From Danio rerio (taxonomy: Eukaryota > Chordata > Actinopteri > Cypriniformes > Danionidae): a stretch of 64,000 nucleotides of DNA. This document shows, piece by piece, positions 1-11,815 of the stretch; within the stretch, counting starts at the first letter, position 1; the number at the start of each line of letters is the position of its first letter. Made by a program: the position numbers and the translations under genes. A model generated the notes under the pieces. That model made no database searches. It saw nothing but the letters and a program-made list of their open reading frames with translations, and was not told the DNA's origin. The stretch is from NCBI RefSeq assembly GCF_049306965.1, contig NC_133197.1:1421501-1485500 (forward strand), in the 5' to 3' direction.

Positions 1-1015
1 AAAACCCTGCCATATAGTGTTAAAGCGTGAAGTCATGTAGGATTTTACTTGTTGCATTAGTCTGAGTCACGTCTGTGTGGATTGTCAAGACATTCCCTCA
101 TCAAGTCGATAAACTCGATCTCAACATGTGTGAAGGATGTAAACGCCTGCCATGTGAAAAACCGCGCCGATCTTTTGGTTTGAACACGAGCAGAGGTGAG
201 AGACTGTAGCAGTGAAAATGAAAGTAGCCGCCACCATGACGTCATTTAGCGGACCTAGTTGAAAACCAGACAGATCAGCCAGCATAATACAGAGAGTGGA
301 GCAAAGCGCATCAAATGATCGATATTTAAAAGGGGAAAAAGAAAAACAGATTAAATATATTATTTTATATTAGACACATCTGGTGCTTGTATTTGCTCCT
401 GCTATACGTCCACAACTTCACACATTGGGTTAAATTAGGCTTTGCACTTTCCATGTTCAGTCCTTTTCTTCCACTGTATCTTTTTAAGAAAAAGGCAGCA
501 ACTTTACAACCTGACATTCAATCAGAAGACAAAGACAAAGCCGAGCTGACAGCCAATCTTTCCTATAGGCTCAGCAAAACTTGCAAAAAACACCTCTGTA
601 TTCCTGCAACTGCAATATTTACACAAATATTTCTTATTCAAATCTTCAGCAACAATATTTAACTCGTGAATTTGTTTTATATTTATTTACACCTTGTGTT
701 TTTGTATGACATGGCCATTAAAAATACAGTGTTCCTTAACCAGATGGTTTAAGTTACTTATAAAGAGAGTGTTACTTCAGTCATGTTGTTGTAATGTTGA
801 GAAGACTAGTAACACAATAAAAAAATCTACATCAAATCGAAATCGTGAATCGGTCAAACTTCATAAAAAACCTAGAGTTTATTTTTTTTGCCAAATCGCC
901 CAGCCCTAGTTACAAACCTGGTGTGGGTGTTAGAAAGGGATTTTGTTTCTGTGTCTGTTCACTTCGCTCTGACTTTGTAAGACTTTCTGAAAACCTTCAT
1001 TTACTCTGATTTCAG
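1..1015. other. Upstream or intronic sequence of gene 1
   Basis: No coding exon is recognisable here. A perfect TGACGTCA palindrome lies at 237-244 beside a GCCGCCACCATG-like stretch. About 780-908 looks like the right end of a hAT-type element (AAATCGCCCAGCCCTA); its left end is not visible. The stretch ends in a pyrimidine-rich tract and the TTTCAG acceptor of gene 1 (1011-1015). Small open frames here show no family signature. Confidence 0.5.
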
Positions 1016-1743
1016 ACTTTATTGAAGAGAACGAGGAGCGTGACGGTGATGAACTTATAAAAGCCCAGAAAATCTCTCATCTACTGACTAAAGGTGTTTT
1101 CTTAATGCAACGAGGAGACAAGAAATGTTTCACCTGCACTCAGTGTGGGAAGAGTTTGGCATCCAAACAAAGTCTCCAGTTTCACATGAGGATTCACACT
1201 GGAGAGAAACCGTACACATGCACGCAGTGCGGGAAGAGTTTCAGACAATCAGCACACTTTAAACAACACAAGCTGATCCACACTGGAGAAAAAACACACA
1301 CATGTGATCGATGCGGCAAAACATTTCTGACTGCTACAGAGCTGAAGATCCATCTGAGAGTTCACACTAGAGAGAAACCGTATTCATGCTCTGAGTGTGG
1401 GAAGAGTTTTACACAGCAGTCAAATTTAATGCAGCATCAGAAGATCCACACTGGAGTGAGAGAGCACATGTGCTTTGAGTGTCAGAAGACTTTTGTTAGA
1501 GCTGAATATTTGAAACGGCACCAGATGATTCACACTGGAGAGAAACCGTACAGGTGTTCACACTGCGACAAGAGCTTCAGACAGTCGGGAACCCTGAACG
1601 CACATGAGAGGACTCACACTGGAGAGAAACCGTACGAGTGTTCACACTGCGACAAGAGATTCAGTCAGTCAGGAAACCTGAAAGCACATGAGAAGACTCA
1701 CACTGGACTTTCACATGTTTGTCTCATCTTAAGAGACACATGA
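1016..1743 (+). CDS. Gene 1: C2H2 zinc-finger protein, terminal exon, 7 fingers
   Basis: This is a predicted nuclear DNA-binding protein of the poly-zinc-finger class. The exon starts after TTTCAG in phase 1: AC completes a codon to give Asp, then the exon reads FIEENEERDGDELIK before the fingers. An in-frame Met at 1105 lies inside the exon and is probably not the true start. Seven consecutive C2H2 fingers follow, mostly joined by TGEKP linkers; the linker before finger 5 is TGVREHM. The pre-finger acidic leader and the KGVFLMQRGDKKCFTC stretch differ from the other genes here and resemble the other common fish class that begins MAFIKEESED. No FiNZ exon is seen upstream in the window. After finger 7 the frame runs into TGLSHVCLILRDT and stops. 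The next bases, read in another frame, give a partial finger (LKRHMKIHTREK), so the array has lost fingers at its 3' end through a frameshift and deletion. Confidence 0.85.
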
Positions 1744-2030
1744 AGATCCACACTAGAGAAAAGCAGCACACGTGACATCAGTGCAGCTAAACAGTTTCTC
1801 GTGTGTAACGAGTGTTTGACCATCAGCAAACACTGCTGTGAGAGATTAAGTGTAAAGTAAATCTGTCTGTCTTGAGTATTTGCTTCTTTAATAGCTTTGT
1901 TTTATTTGATGTTCGTCTCCATGATCACAGAAATGGTCAGGATACAAACATACATGTTGCTGATTTCAGCAGAGAAACATTAAATTCAGGATATTAGAAC
2001 ACTATTGATCAATGTTTACTTTTAAGTTTG
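1744..2030 (+). other. 3' flank of gene 1 with decayed finger remnants
   Basis: The first 90 or so bases still resemble finger-coding DNA (HMKIHT, then HQCS followed by stops). This suggests the ancestral array was at least one or two fingers longer. No clear AATAAA is seen close by. Confidence 0.5.
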
Positions 2031-2034
2031 TTAA

Positions 2035-4410
2035 AGGGCCATGAAACCCCCTCGTTTCAGCAGGGTGTTTTCACACCTCTACTTTGGAAAAAGTCAGAAA
2101 AGTGGGCGTGTCCAGCTCTGTTTAGGGGGGAGTGTCGGAGGAACTAAAGTGGGATGGTGTGGGAGTGTCTATTTGGGCACGCGCGAGTTTCAGTCAAAAT
2201 ACTCACACACAGTAGAAAGTGATGGTGTTTAACCTACATGGACATCTGTAGTGGAATTATTTGCCAAATTATTAAATGTTGGACTTTAACTGCAGTTTGG
2301 CTCTTTCATTCAGGGAATTCATTCATGCCTCTTGCGACAAACGAGATATTTGATTCGAGGAGCTGCTCTAAGCGTGTATTTTTCATGCAATGTTTGATAC
2401 CGCACGGCGAATGAGAGAAAAAAAACCTCCGCATTTCCCGGAAACTTAGATGCACACGGCAGGTAGTGTCAGAAAGCCGCATGTGTTATTCCGGTCACAA
2501 ACTGCGGTAAAAACCCTAAACGAGGTTAAAGTTTGGTTGTGGTGCTAACATGTTTACACTCGGTGCAATAGTTAGTTCGATACGAACAAACTGAATAAAC
2601 AAAGAGCACTGGTCGCTCACTTACCAAATCTGTAGAGTGAAGGAATAAAATTACAGTCTAATGCTTCTTTTGAATTATATACATGTGCTCATGCTTATTT
2701 TGCATATGTATATGTGTTTGCTTGAACCATGATAATCTAATGAGTCCACGCAGTGATATGATGAGACATTCTGTTTGACCTTAAAATGAGACAGGAACTT
2801 TCCACCCCTATAATGTCAAATAACTAAATCTGTAACAGACAAGTCTTGCAGAAACCCCCTGTCTGGGTTGCAGCTGTGATGTGTGACTTTTCTATACAGA
2901 AAAGAGAACTGGAGCAGATGAGGAAAATATTGCTTTATTGTCTTACTAATCACTCTTTTCTTTTGATATATTTTTGCTATTGGAGGAATATACTCCCATT
3001 TGCCCCACTATTCATTATTTACAATATGTGTTTTTGTCAGATATGATGATGTCTCCTGATATAGCGTACTTCTACTTAACTCCTGTTATAATGCGTTTCT
3101 AACTAACTGCTAAAACCACAAGAGCTGTGTGTGGGTGCTGGCTGGAGACAGAGCTGCAGAGGGGCTTCCCCTAGATGGGTGCATACACAGGTCAAGAGTT
3201 CATAGACAGGACTAGGAGGAAAAGCAGATGTGGTAGATGCAGCATTTGTATACTGCTCTCTGTGTATGCGTGATGTTTGATGCTTTAATAAAATTGATAT
3301 AATCCTGATATCTCTATAAGGAAGTTATGATGCTCAGCTGTGCTTTGATGATTTTTTGCTACAGTTGCTTGCTGTACCCCAGATGTCAGTAGTGTCAAGT
3401 ATGTCAAGGAGAAGTGATACTTTCACCTGCCCTTTTGTTTCTGTGTGCAGAGGTATCTCTGTGTGCAGACCACAGACTTTTGAGAGATGATTCTGCCTGA
3501 AAACAGCTGATGGCAACAAAAGACATTGGGGGTAACTGATCAGAGGAGTGGCCAAAAGGATTGAACGCTGCTGATGGATAAAAGGAGGGAGTCGAAAGAG
3601 TTCGAGAGCTTTTGGAGATCCAGACTGCTTGGCTGACGGTTCTTCAAAAGCCCAGGATCCTGATCTTCGCTTTATTCACTTATGCTCGATAAATAAATTC
3701 ATTGATTTTGATTAATTGACTCCTGACCGATTATTGAATTGGGTGGACTAAGGCAAGTGAGAAATAGTCCAACAAGAGACAGGACAATCACCAGCAACTA
3801 GAGCCGCGTCTTTATGAAGAGAAGACTACAAGCGAATCCAGATCTCAGCGTTTGCAGATGAGAACAGCTCTCAGGTAAACAATAATCCTCCTTAGACACG
3901 TAAGTTATTGTTGTCGAGCGTCGCGTACACTGTTAATCCACACGTGACTCCAGCTGCGCTCTCACAGAGAGAAAATGAAAACAAAACTGAACTGCAGCAA
4001 ACTATAAAAGCAACACTTCACGCTTGTTTTGCCAACACAACGTGGCGTCTCTGTCGTCTAAACACTGTGACAGTAATGAATATTAATGAAGTTGCTCAAT
4101 AGAGCGCGCTGATTGGTTTGAACCAAGCCTTACTCATGCATTAATGCATCACACTGTAAGACGTAATAAGACACACTCTGGCACAGACGTCCAGTCTGCA
4201 CGCTGGAATACACACTATTATGTCATGACCGTGACGCAGCTTCAAAAATTTGTTTCAAACCAGAAGTACGAATTTGCTTGAAATAACGCAAAAACAACCA
4301 ATTTACACTTTTTAGTGAAATATAGGTGTCCTAATAGTGTTTTTAGCAGTGTGGGACACATATACCACTGTCAACAGCTCAAAACATGTGTTCAGGTGTT
4401 TCGTGACCCT
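2035..4410. mobile_element. Non-autonomous DNA transposon with TTAA target duplication, interrupted by a solo LTR
   Basis: The ends are inverted repeats: AGGGCCATGAAACCCC on the left, and GTTTCGTGACCCT on the right, which reverse-complements to AGGGTCACGAAAC. TTAA flanks both sides (2031-2034 and 4411-4414). TTAA duplication fits Kolobok or piggyBac superfamilies. No transposase is visible, so this is a MITE-like derivative. Removing the inserted LTR and one TSD copy (1141 bases) leaves about 1.24 kb of element. Confidence 0.75.
2638..3774 (+). mobile_element. Solo LTR of an endogenous retrovirus-like element (copy 1)
   Basis: This is a 1137-bp LTR fossil. It begins TGAAGGAATAA, ends TAGTCCAACA and is flanked by a 4-bp duplication AGAG (2634-2637 and 3775-3778). 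Near its 3' part a TATA-like GATAAAAGG is followed by an AATAAA. No internal region is present, as expected after LTR-LTR recombination. The 4-bp duplication and length suit a class I ERV; a Gypsy-type origin cannot be excluded. It lies inside the TTAA-flanked DNA transposon and so is younger than it. Confidence 0.85.
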
Positions 4411-4414
4411 TTAA

Positions 4415-5540
4415 AGGAGTTCACACAGCTCAGCATCACTGAAACGTTCAGATATATCCGAGCTAATATTAACCTGTATTACTCAGCATTCTGAAATGCT
4501 CCATTCTGATTGGTCAGTTGATATATTCGGTTAAATGGGGTATATGCTAAAGCATGCTAATAGGACTTTTAATTTGCCAGTAACCTGGGTTAAGCGCTTC
4601 TGGCGAAGTGAATGCCAATGCAAAATCCGGTGCGTTTAAGGTCTGTTCTCTTTAAAAATCAGCGATCTCCACTAGCTGAGTGATTTCTGATTTAAAGTGG
4701 GTCTCAGATTGTACAAGAAGCTCTGCATTAAATTACATTCCCCCCGTCATATCTTTATAATATGAGCATTTACTTTACCCTAGTATATTTAATGAAGCTT
4801 CTGCGTTAGCCTGCTGATTCTGATGGGCGCCTGCGAGTAAACGGCTTTTTGTCTCGTTTTACGCTTGAGCAACTAAATAAATGCTAAAGTTTATTTAACT
4901 GAATGTATTTTAATGACATTACAACATCGATGCTGTATAAGGAACCGTATAAAATGGTAAAAAGTTCACAATAACAGGTCACCGGAGGTGTATTAGCATG
5001 GGAACAGCACTAGCTCGGCATACACCCTATTTGTCACCATCCATTGTGTAGCTACTGTATATCCGACATTAGTGTGGTTGGAGATTACCATCTCCATGAA
5101 AATGTGACTTGCGCCATCTTGTGATTCATTTCGCCTCAGTTGTGTTGTGGTATCAGGTCGGATTGTGACTGGGACACTTTATTTATTCTTTAACCACACT
5201 TCAGGTTTCTTATTGTCTTCGATTTACTTACAATCAATTATTTAGAGTTTGTGCTTGACATTATCTAGCGAGTTGTCCTTTTCTGTGATCTCAAAATTTA
5301 AGGTCTAACATGCGTCCATAACAATATTGTGAGGATATGATGTGTTTGGTTTAAAAAGCGAGTGTCCTACGAGTAGAGTATCTTTAAAATCATAAATAAA
5401 TGTAGATCTTGGATATTACATTACCGATCGTGATTCTGCATTCTGCATGTGGTCTATAATCTTGTTTCTACATTAAACTTTTTATCCACCAAATTTATTT
5501 TTTTTGCCCCTCCATAATCCCAGGTGAAAAAAATATATAA
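4415..5540. other. Intergenic sequence without recognised gene
   Basis: AT-rich sequence. The stretch around 4490-4560 (CATTCTGATTGGTCAGTTGA) has the look of a further degraded repeat, but no boundary can be set. No exon is recognised. Confidence 0.4.
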
Positions 5541-5548
5541 CTAAATTA

Positions 5549-6903
5549 GTGCTGTCAATTGATTAAAAATAATTAACTAATTAATCGCACCTTTTAAAAA
5601 AAATGAATCGTGATTAATCGCATTTAAAATACTGAAACTTGTAATTTTGCCTATTTAAATGTAAAATTAATGTAAACGCAGGAAAAAAATATTTAAATTC
5701 AAAATATAACTGTTTAATAGAATTTTTGTTTAACTTGTAACACAGATTTCTTCATGTAAACAACAAACCCACAATAAACCATCAAGATCCTGGCTTAACA
5801 GCCATATTTATTACAGAAATTAAAACACAGGCATGTTAATGACATTTAAATTTCAAAACAATCAATGCCAATAAAGAAAACATTGATTTCCTTGTTGGAT
5901 TCTAAGTGGACTGCAAAAAAAAAAAAAAGCCAAAATACAGGAATTGCAGATATGGAAAATGAAAAATTATAATAATAAACTATAGAATACAAGCAGTTGC
6001 ACTCATTGTAAAGTTTTATTGCTGTGAGTTGAGAACATTAATTATAGAGTAGAAACAATTTTGCTTAATCCTCCTTTACAATCATCCAGTTGCTAAGACT
6101 AGAAGTATCCCGCAAGTGCACAGAGACTCCCAAATGCCCGCAAATGAATGATAATTTCTTGCAAACCGGTCGTTAAATACATTGCACACCCCTCTCTCCC
6201 CTACTCAGATACGTCGCTCACTCCACCCCTGACACCCCTCAACGGGCCTGACACAGACACACACACAGACACACACACACAACGCGCTGCAGACGTTTTG
6301 GCCCCAACGGCCTTCCATACTGGAGCGACTCACCTCTGATTCAACACGCATGATCACGTTCATCAAATTTGCTTAAACTAAGCGTCCTAAAGTATTACTG
6401 TATTTCACAAGGATTCTGACACAACAACGCAAAGCATACGCTTTCATTGCGTTTAATGAGGAAACACGCTAAACTTGGAGGCTCATGCTGAAAGGCAGAG
6501 TAATGCCCTGTCTTTAACAGCTCGCGACTTTACCAGACGTTCTGAGTACATTTACATAAGACACCAATACTCCGATTTTAATATGATTAAGATAATACTC
6601 TTATTAAAATTCTACCGTGTAGCCTGTGCTGTATCAACTTACAACAGAAGTCGAAAGTTAAAAATGAAACACCCGAAATTGCATGAAACTCTGGATAACC
6701 TGTGATGCAACTAATTGTTTTATACTGGAACTTGCCTTCAAAAAGTGCTTCCTTGGTCTTATTTACATTTATTGCATGTTGAACACACGTCCACCACAAC
6801 AAAAAGTAAAAAAAAAACTGAACTGCGTTAATTGCGTTAATTTTTTTAACGCGTTTATTATTTAAAATTAATCGCATGCATTAACGCGTTAATTTTGATA
6901 GCG
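5549..6903. mobile_element. hAT-type non-autonomous element, 1355 bp
   Basis: It is flanked by a perfect 8-bp duplication CTAAATTA (5541-5548 and 6904-6911), the hAT signature. Ends are GTGCTGTCAATTGATT and AATTTTGATAGCG, the widespread fish pattern of repeated TTAATCGC and GCGTTAAT motifs near both ends. A CA-rich microsatellite lies at about 6240-6283. The open frames inside show no transposase match. Confidence 0.8.
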
Positions 6904-6911
6904 CTAAATTA

Positions 6912-7229
6912 AATGCAATTAAAATACACTTAAATACCCGCAAATACACTTTTAGTACATTGTTATTTTTGTGTGTTAAATAAAAGTTTGATGGTTTTAC
7001 ACTATAAATATACCAATTAAAAGTATGTTTACTTCAGTAGGACTTTAGTACACTTGACAAAAGTATACCAAATACCAGTAATACTTAAATAAATTTTTAG
7101 TGTACTACAATAAAGTACACTACAGAAAAAACATCCAAGAGTTTTATTAGTGTGCATTTCAAGTGTGCTTTAAACATTAGTTGATTTCTAGTACACTGTT
7201 TACATACTAATCCCAAGTTTAAAATAAGT
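6912..7229. repeat. AT-rich spacer with recurring TAGTACAC motifs
   Basis: Motifs such as TTTAGTACA, AGTACACTT and AGTACACTAC recur between about 6950 and 7200, consistent with another degraded repeat. No gene is seen. Confidence 0.35.
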
Positions 7230-7380
7230 CTCTGATGTAATCCCCACAGTAGATGGCGGTAATGCTCTGTTTAAGAATGGGAACCGCCTATAATACAAGA
7301 AGAAGAACCAGCGCTTCTCCGGTCTCAATCGCCATATTGTAAAATAAGCTAACCGTATTTTCCGATCCAAGGAAGCCGAG
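7230..7380 (+). promoter_or_regulatory. Candidate first exon (5' UTR) and promoter of gene 2
   Basis: A locally GC-richer stretch ends in GGAAGCCGAG followed by GTGAGC, a strong donor at 7381. The same ending (TCGAG or ACGAG, then GTG) closes the exon 1 candidates of genes 5 and 6, and each lies some kilobases upstream of a FiNZ exon. The left part (AGATGGCGGTAATGC) resembles a sequence common in fish repeats, so the exact transcription start is not fixed. Confidence 0.45.
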
Positions 7381-9579
7381 GTGAGCAGTTTTTGGTGTTT
7401 TAATATCAGTTTTTTACTCAGATGTGAAGCATTTCCCAGTTTTAAGCAGCTGTGTGCAGGGTCGTGTCATAACGCGTTTCACAGAGGATGTCTCCATTAA
7501 TACGGTCGGATGTTTCCGCTTTTCTCCACACATTTTGCGTGACACATGCAAAGATAGCGAGCTAGCTTAGCATCTCATTGTTGTTCTTTGTAATCTTAGT
7601 TATATTAGCAAAGCATTTTTTAGATTGATGAAGATAAACTGCACTGCTGTCTGTAGTTTGTTGTATTTTAAATATAGTGGTGTGAGAAATAATGTTTTCT
7701 TTAACACTCAAGATGAAGTGAGCTGAACTGTTGAAGATTCTGAGTGTTTATGAGGCTCTTCAGTTATTCAGAGCTGCTAAAATCCTCTTTATTTCATGTC
7801 AATAGTTTCTGTTTTTACCTCATTCAGTATGGTCATATATTAAGGTCATTTTATTGTCGTCAATTACAGTCCTAAAACATTATATTTACATGACTGTCAT
7901 TGCAGTGTTTATTATAAATCTGTGATCAAAGATGTCTGATAAATAACATTAAACTTAAACATGATGAAAAACTAGCTTTATTAGATCAGAAATCAGGGTA
8001 TTCGTGGGGTCTCAAAGTATTAAAATGTCCCAATCCTTCAATTCTTAGGCCTTAAAAAGTCTTAAATCCACTCAATTATTGTGTTGTCTGTCTTAAATCT
8101 TTTTTTTAACACTTTTTAATTTTCCTTTGTTCATGTTTAGCTGCCCAATCTGGCCATTAACACCCACACAATCACCAACAATCCATCCCGATAAAACAGA
8201 ACTCTTTATTTAAAATAGCATTTAATTACTTTGATTACAGTAACATCGGTTTAAAAGTTATTCATTTATTTGCTGAGGATTCTAACCTGAACAATATTTG
8301 TTTTATTATTAAATTAATATTACTGTATTAATATCTATTAAATTCTAATTTTTGTAACTCTAAAATTTAATTGATAATAGTGTTAAAAATACCTTCAAAA
8401 GTCTTAAATGTAACTTGCAAAAACCCAGGAAATGGAAAGAGCTTTTATTTCCAGGTATGTTTACACATAAGAGAAATTTTTTTTTAAATGATGAACTGAA
8501 GCATCCACAGAATAACAAAATGACAGACAAAAAAGAAGAAAACAACAGCCTAATAAAGGAAACAAAAACTTAGTGGCTTGAACACACATTGACTAATGTT
8601 ACTACAGATGCCTGTAGCCAGCTTGGGGAAATTTTTGAGGTTTATTTCATTGTTTTAATTATTATCTTTAAAGATTTAATTATGAGGTTTGAATACTGCA
8701 TTTTAGTGACATATTAAGCACTTTTTTGCTCGATTATCTTGTTGGATGGTCATCACCACACATTTTGATGTAATTAAAACATTTCCTAAAGATTTAGAAT
8801 AAAGAAATTTCATGCAATTGTCAACCTGAAAAATTTTTTTTCACCAAAATAGAGAAACCATTTCTAAATTTTTTTGTGTGTGTAAGCAAGTATTTTACAG
8901 TGTTTAAAAAATGCTCACAAATGTCTCTGTTAGTGTTGTCAAACTATAATATTTGATTTACCAAAGTCACACAAGTGCTAATTTGCACATCCGTCACATC
9001 CATAATGTAAAAAGTGTCACGTGACTCGCGTCCATAGCAAAGCTTTTCCCTCATGAATGCAAAAATGTCCAATAAAATAAACGATGTTTGTTCTATAGAG
9101 AGCAACTCTTAACCTTTTGATGAGCCTTATTTGTTTTGGGTTAAGCAGTTTAATTCACTGAATTTCTACAAAGTATGTTGCAGACTTTTTATTTATTAAT
9201 TATTAATTAATAAACATTAATGCCTGTTTATTTTCCTCATTTAAAGTATAACATATGCTTGCAGAGTAATATTTTTATGATCCCATAACTCTGTTAGATT
9301 TTCTGGAAAATATAAACAGATGTTTCAATATATGTATGCTTTTGTATACATTTATCAAGTAAATTGAAAAGCAAACTGGTCAGCACAATTAACTTTCAGT
9401 GTCCCAAATTCTGTACCGAGAGCCAACACAGGCTTCCGCTTGGTCTTAAAGCTTTTTTTTTTTTTTTGTTATTTTCATAATTTATTATGTCATAGCAGTG
9501 TAAATAGCGCAAATCAGCTCGTGTGGGACAAATTCTGGACCTTTGTCAGTGTGGGCTGGGTTTTTTGTAACCACCTGAA
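7381..9579 (+). other. Gene 2 intron 1, first part
   Basis: AT-rich intron-like sequence. Around 7995-8420 phrases like GGTCTTAAAAAGTCTTAAAT recur, suggesting a degraded repeat. A T-run lies at about 9452-9466. No exon is recognised. Confidence 0.4.
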
Positions 9580-11322
9580 TAGAGCTGGACGATTTGGCCT
9601 AAAATCAAAATCTCAATTAATTGAACATTTTAGCTTTTACAATTAATGAACAATTATTTTATTTATTTAATTTATTATTTGATTTATTTTCTGTTTTTGC
9701 CCTCATAGTTCACTGACAAGTTATGTACAGTAAATGTCTTTGCATTATAAGGGAGAGATTTCTGAGTGTAGGGTGCATTGCTTGATTTAAAAAAAATGGA
9801 AGTAAACACACACTATCTACCATTTATGATTGTTTATTGAACATCAACTGAATAACTGAAATTAAAACATACATTGCCTAAAACGCGGCTGTCTGCGCCG
9901 TCCACCCTCGTCACCCCTGCCAAACCAACCAATCACAGCTGACGCTTGTCGGACTATTTCTCACTTGCCTTAGTCCACCCCAATTCAATAATCGGTCAGG
10001 AGTCAATTAATCAAAATCAATGAATTTATTTATCGAGCATAAGTGAATAAAGCGAAGATCAGGATCCTGGGCTTTTGAAGAACCGTCAGCCAAGCAGTCT
10101 GGATGTCCAAAAGCTCTCGAACTCTCTCGACTCCCTCCTTTTATCCATCAGCAGCGTTCAATCTTTTTGGCCACTCCTCTGATCAGTTACCCCCAATCTC
10201 TATTGTTGCCATCAGCTGTTTTCAGGCAGAATCATCTCTCAAAAGTCTGTGGTCAGCACACAGAGATACCTCTGCACACAGAAACAAAAGGGCAGGTGAA
10301 AGTATCACTCCTCCTTGACATACTTGACACTACTGACATCTGGGGTGCAGCAAGCAACTGTAGCAAAAATCATCAAAGCACAGCTGAGCATCATAACTTC
10401 CTTATAGAATTATCAGGATAATATCAATTTTATTAAAGCATCAAACATCACGCATACACAGAGAGCAGTATACAAATGCTGCATCTACCACATCTGCTTT
10501 TCCTCCTAGTCCTGTCTATGAACTCTTGACCTGTGTATGCACCCATCTAGGGGAAGCCCCTCTGCAGCTCTGTCTCCAGCCAGCACCCACACACAGCTCT
10601 TGTGGTTTTAGCAGTTAGTTAGAAACGCATTATAACAGGAGTTAAGTAGAAGTACGCTATATCAGGAGACATCATCATATCTGACAAAAACACATATTGT
10701 AAATAATGAATAGTGAGGCAAATGGGAGTATATTCCTCCAATAGCAAAAATATATCAAAAGAAAAGAGTGATTAGTAAGACAATAAAGCAATATTTTCCT
10801 CATCTGCTCCAGTTCTCTTTTCTGTGTAGAAAAGTCACACGTCACAGCTGCAACCCAGACAGGGACTTTCTGCAAGACTTGTCTGTTACAGATTTAGTTA
10901 TTTGACATTATAGGGGTGGAAAGTTCCTGTCTCATTTTAAGGTCAAACAGAATGTCTCAGCATACCACTGCGTGGGCTCATTAGATTATCATGGTTCAAG
11001 CAAACACATACACGTATGCATAATAAGCATGAGCACATATATATAATTCAAAAGAAGCATTTGACTGTAATTCTATTCCTTCACGCTATACATCATTGTG
11101 ACGTGTAGTTATGTTTTTTTTGAAAGGTGCATGGGTATTCGAAGGCTGCACCAGATCGTACGCGTGTTCTTGGCAGAAGTGTAATATCAGAATAATATAA
11201 TGAGTGTAAATCATAATGTAAGTAATAATTAGCCTTAACAGAGCGGTAGGGAAAGTAATTAAAAAATAGATCGATTATACTTTGTCGATTTCGGTTACTT
11301 TTCAATTAATCGCCCAGCCCAA
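9580..11322. mobile_element. hAT-type MITE interrupted by solo LTR copy 2
   Basis: Left end is TAGAGCTGGACGATT and right end is AATCGCCCAGCCCAA, imperfect inverted repeats of the GGGCTGGGCGATT type. The flanks CACCTGAA (9572-9579) and CACCACAA (11323-11330) look like an aged 8-bp duplication. Without the LTR the element is about 600 bp and has no coding capacity. A related right end lies near 908. Confidence 0.65.
9947..11083 (-). mobile_element. Solo LTR of an endogenous retrovirus-like element (copy 2)
   Basis: Same 1137-bp LTR as the copies at 2638 and 57569, in reverse orientation. It runs from TGTCGGAC to CCTTCA on the + strand, with a perfect 4-bp duplication CGCT (9943-9946 and 11084-11087). 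It is very similar to copy 3 by eye, so it is a recent family member. It is inserted in a hAT-type MITE inside gene 2 intron 1. Confidence 0.88.
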
Positions 11323-11419
11323 CACCACAACTTCACCCATGCTAAGGGCCTGGATATATATATAGAAAATATTGTATGTAAAGCTATATTATGTGGAAAT
11401 TAAAATGTAATTTATTGTC

Positions 11420-11420
11420 T

Positions 11421-11494
<74 letters not shown>
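11420..11494. repeat. TG/TA dinucleotide microsatellite
   Basis: A short TG run passes into about 60 bases of uninterrupted TA, just upstream of the FiNZ exon of gene 2. Confidence 0.9.
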
Positions 11495-11497
<3 letters not shown>

Positions 11498-11625
11498 TAT
11501 ACATATATTAAACTCATTTTCTCCTTTTTATGGGATCTTTCTTAGTGTAAATAAGTAGGAGGATATAAATCGTACATTGATATATAAAGCTAAGCCAGTA
11601 ACTGATTATTTTTTTAACTTTGCAG

Positions 11626-11815
11626 GTCTGCTCCTCCTCCTCCAATTCAGCTGTAAATATTGGAAGATTCGCATCAGTCTACAAGTGAAGAAGAGCATCA
11701 GGCTAAATCCACAGTTAAATCTGACGTAACATCATGAGTTTATTGAACGACAGTGAGAAGATGAGTGATCCAGAACCCTCCGCAATTAAAGAGGAAGAGA
11801 CTGAAAAACCAACAG
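11626..11815 (+). CDS. Gene 2 FiNZ exon (coding part from 11761)
   Basis: The acceptor TTTGCAG ends at 11625 and the donor is GTTGGTG at 11816. The 5' UTR part carries the CTCCTCCTCC and TCTACAAGTGAAGA stretches shared by every FiNZ exon here. The conserved start Met is at 11761, giving MSDPEPSAIKEEETEKPT plus one base (phase 1). SA replaces the usual CR after MSDPEP, and the tail is TEKPT rather than TEEQI. A second Met at 11734 is in frame and would add MSLLNDSEK; in the sister exons the matching frame is not open to a Met, so 11761 is the safer start. FiNZ is the known N-terminal peptide of this fish zinc-finger family; its molecular role is not established. Confidence 0.85.

Noticed and set aside
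387-909. Open frames of 91 and 71 codons in the first kilobase
   Set aside because: Low-complexity, no domain, no splice or promoter support; part overlaps a hAT-like end.
10103-10875. Open frames inside the 1137-bp LTR copies (also at 2846, 3334, 57725, 57789 and 58285)
   Set aside because: They recur in the solo LTRs, lack any known domain and sit in LTR sequence; treated as chance frames in a fossil.
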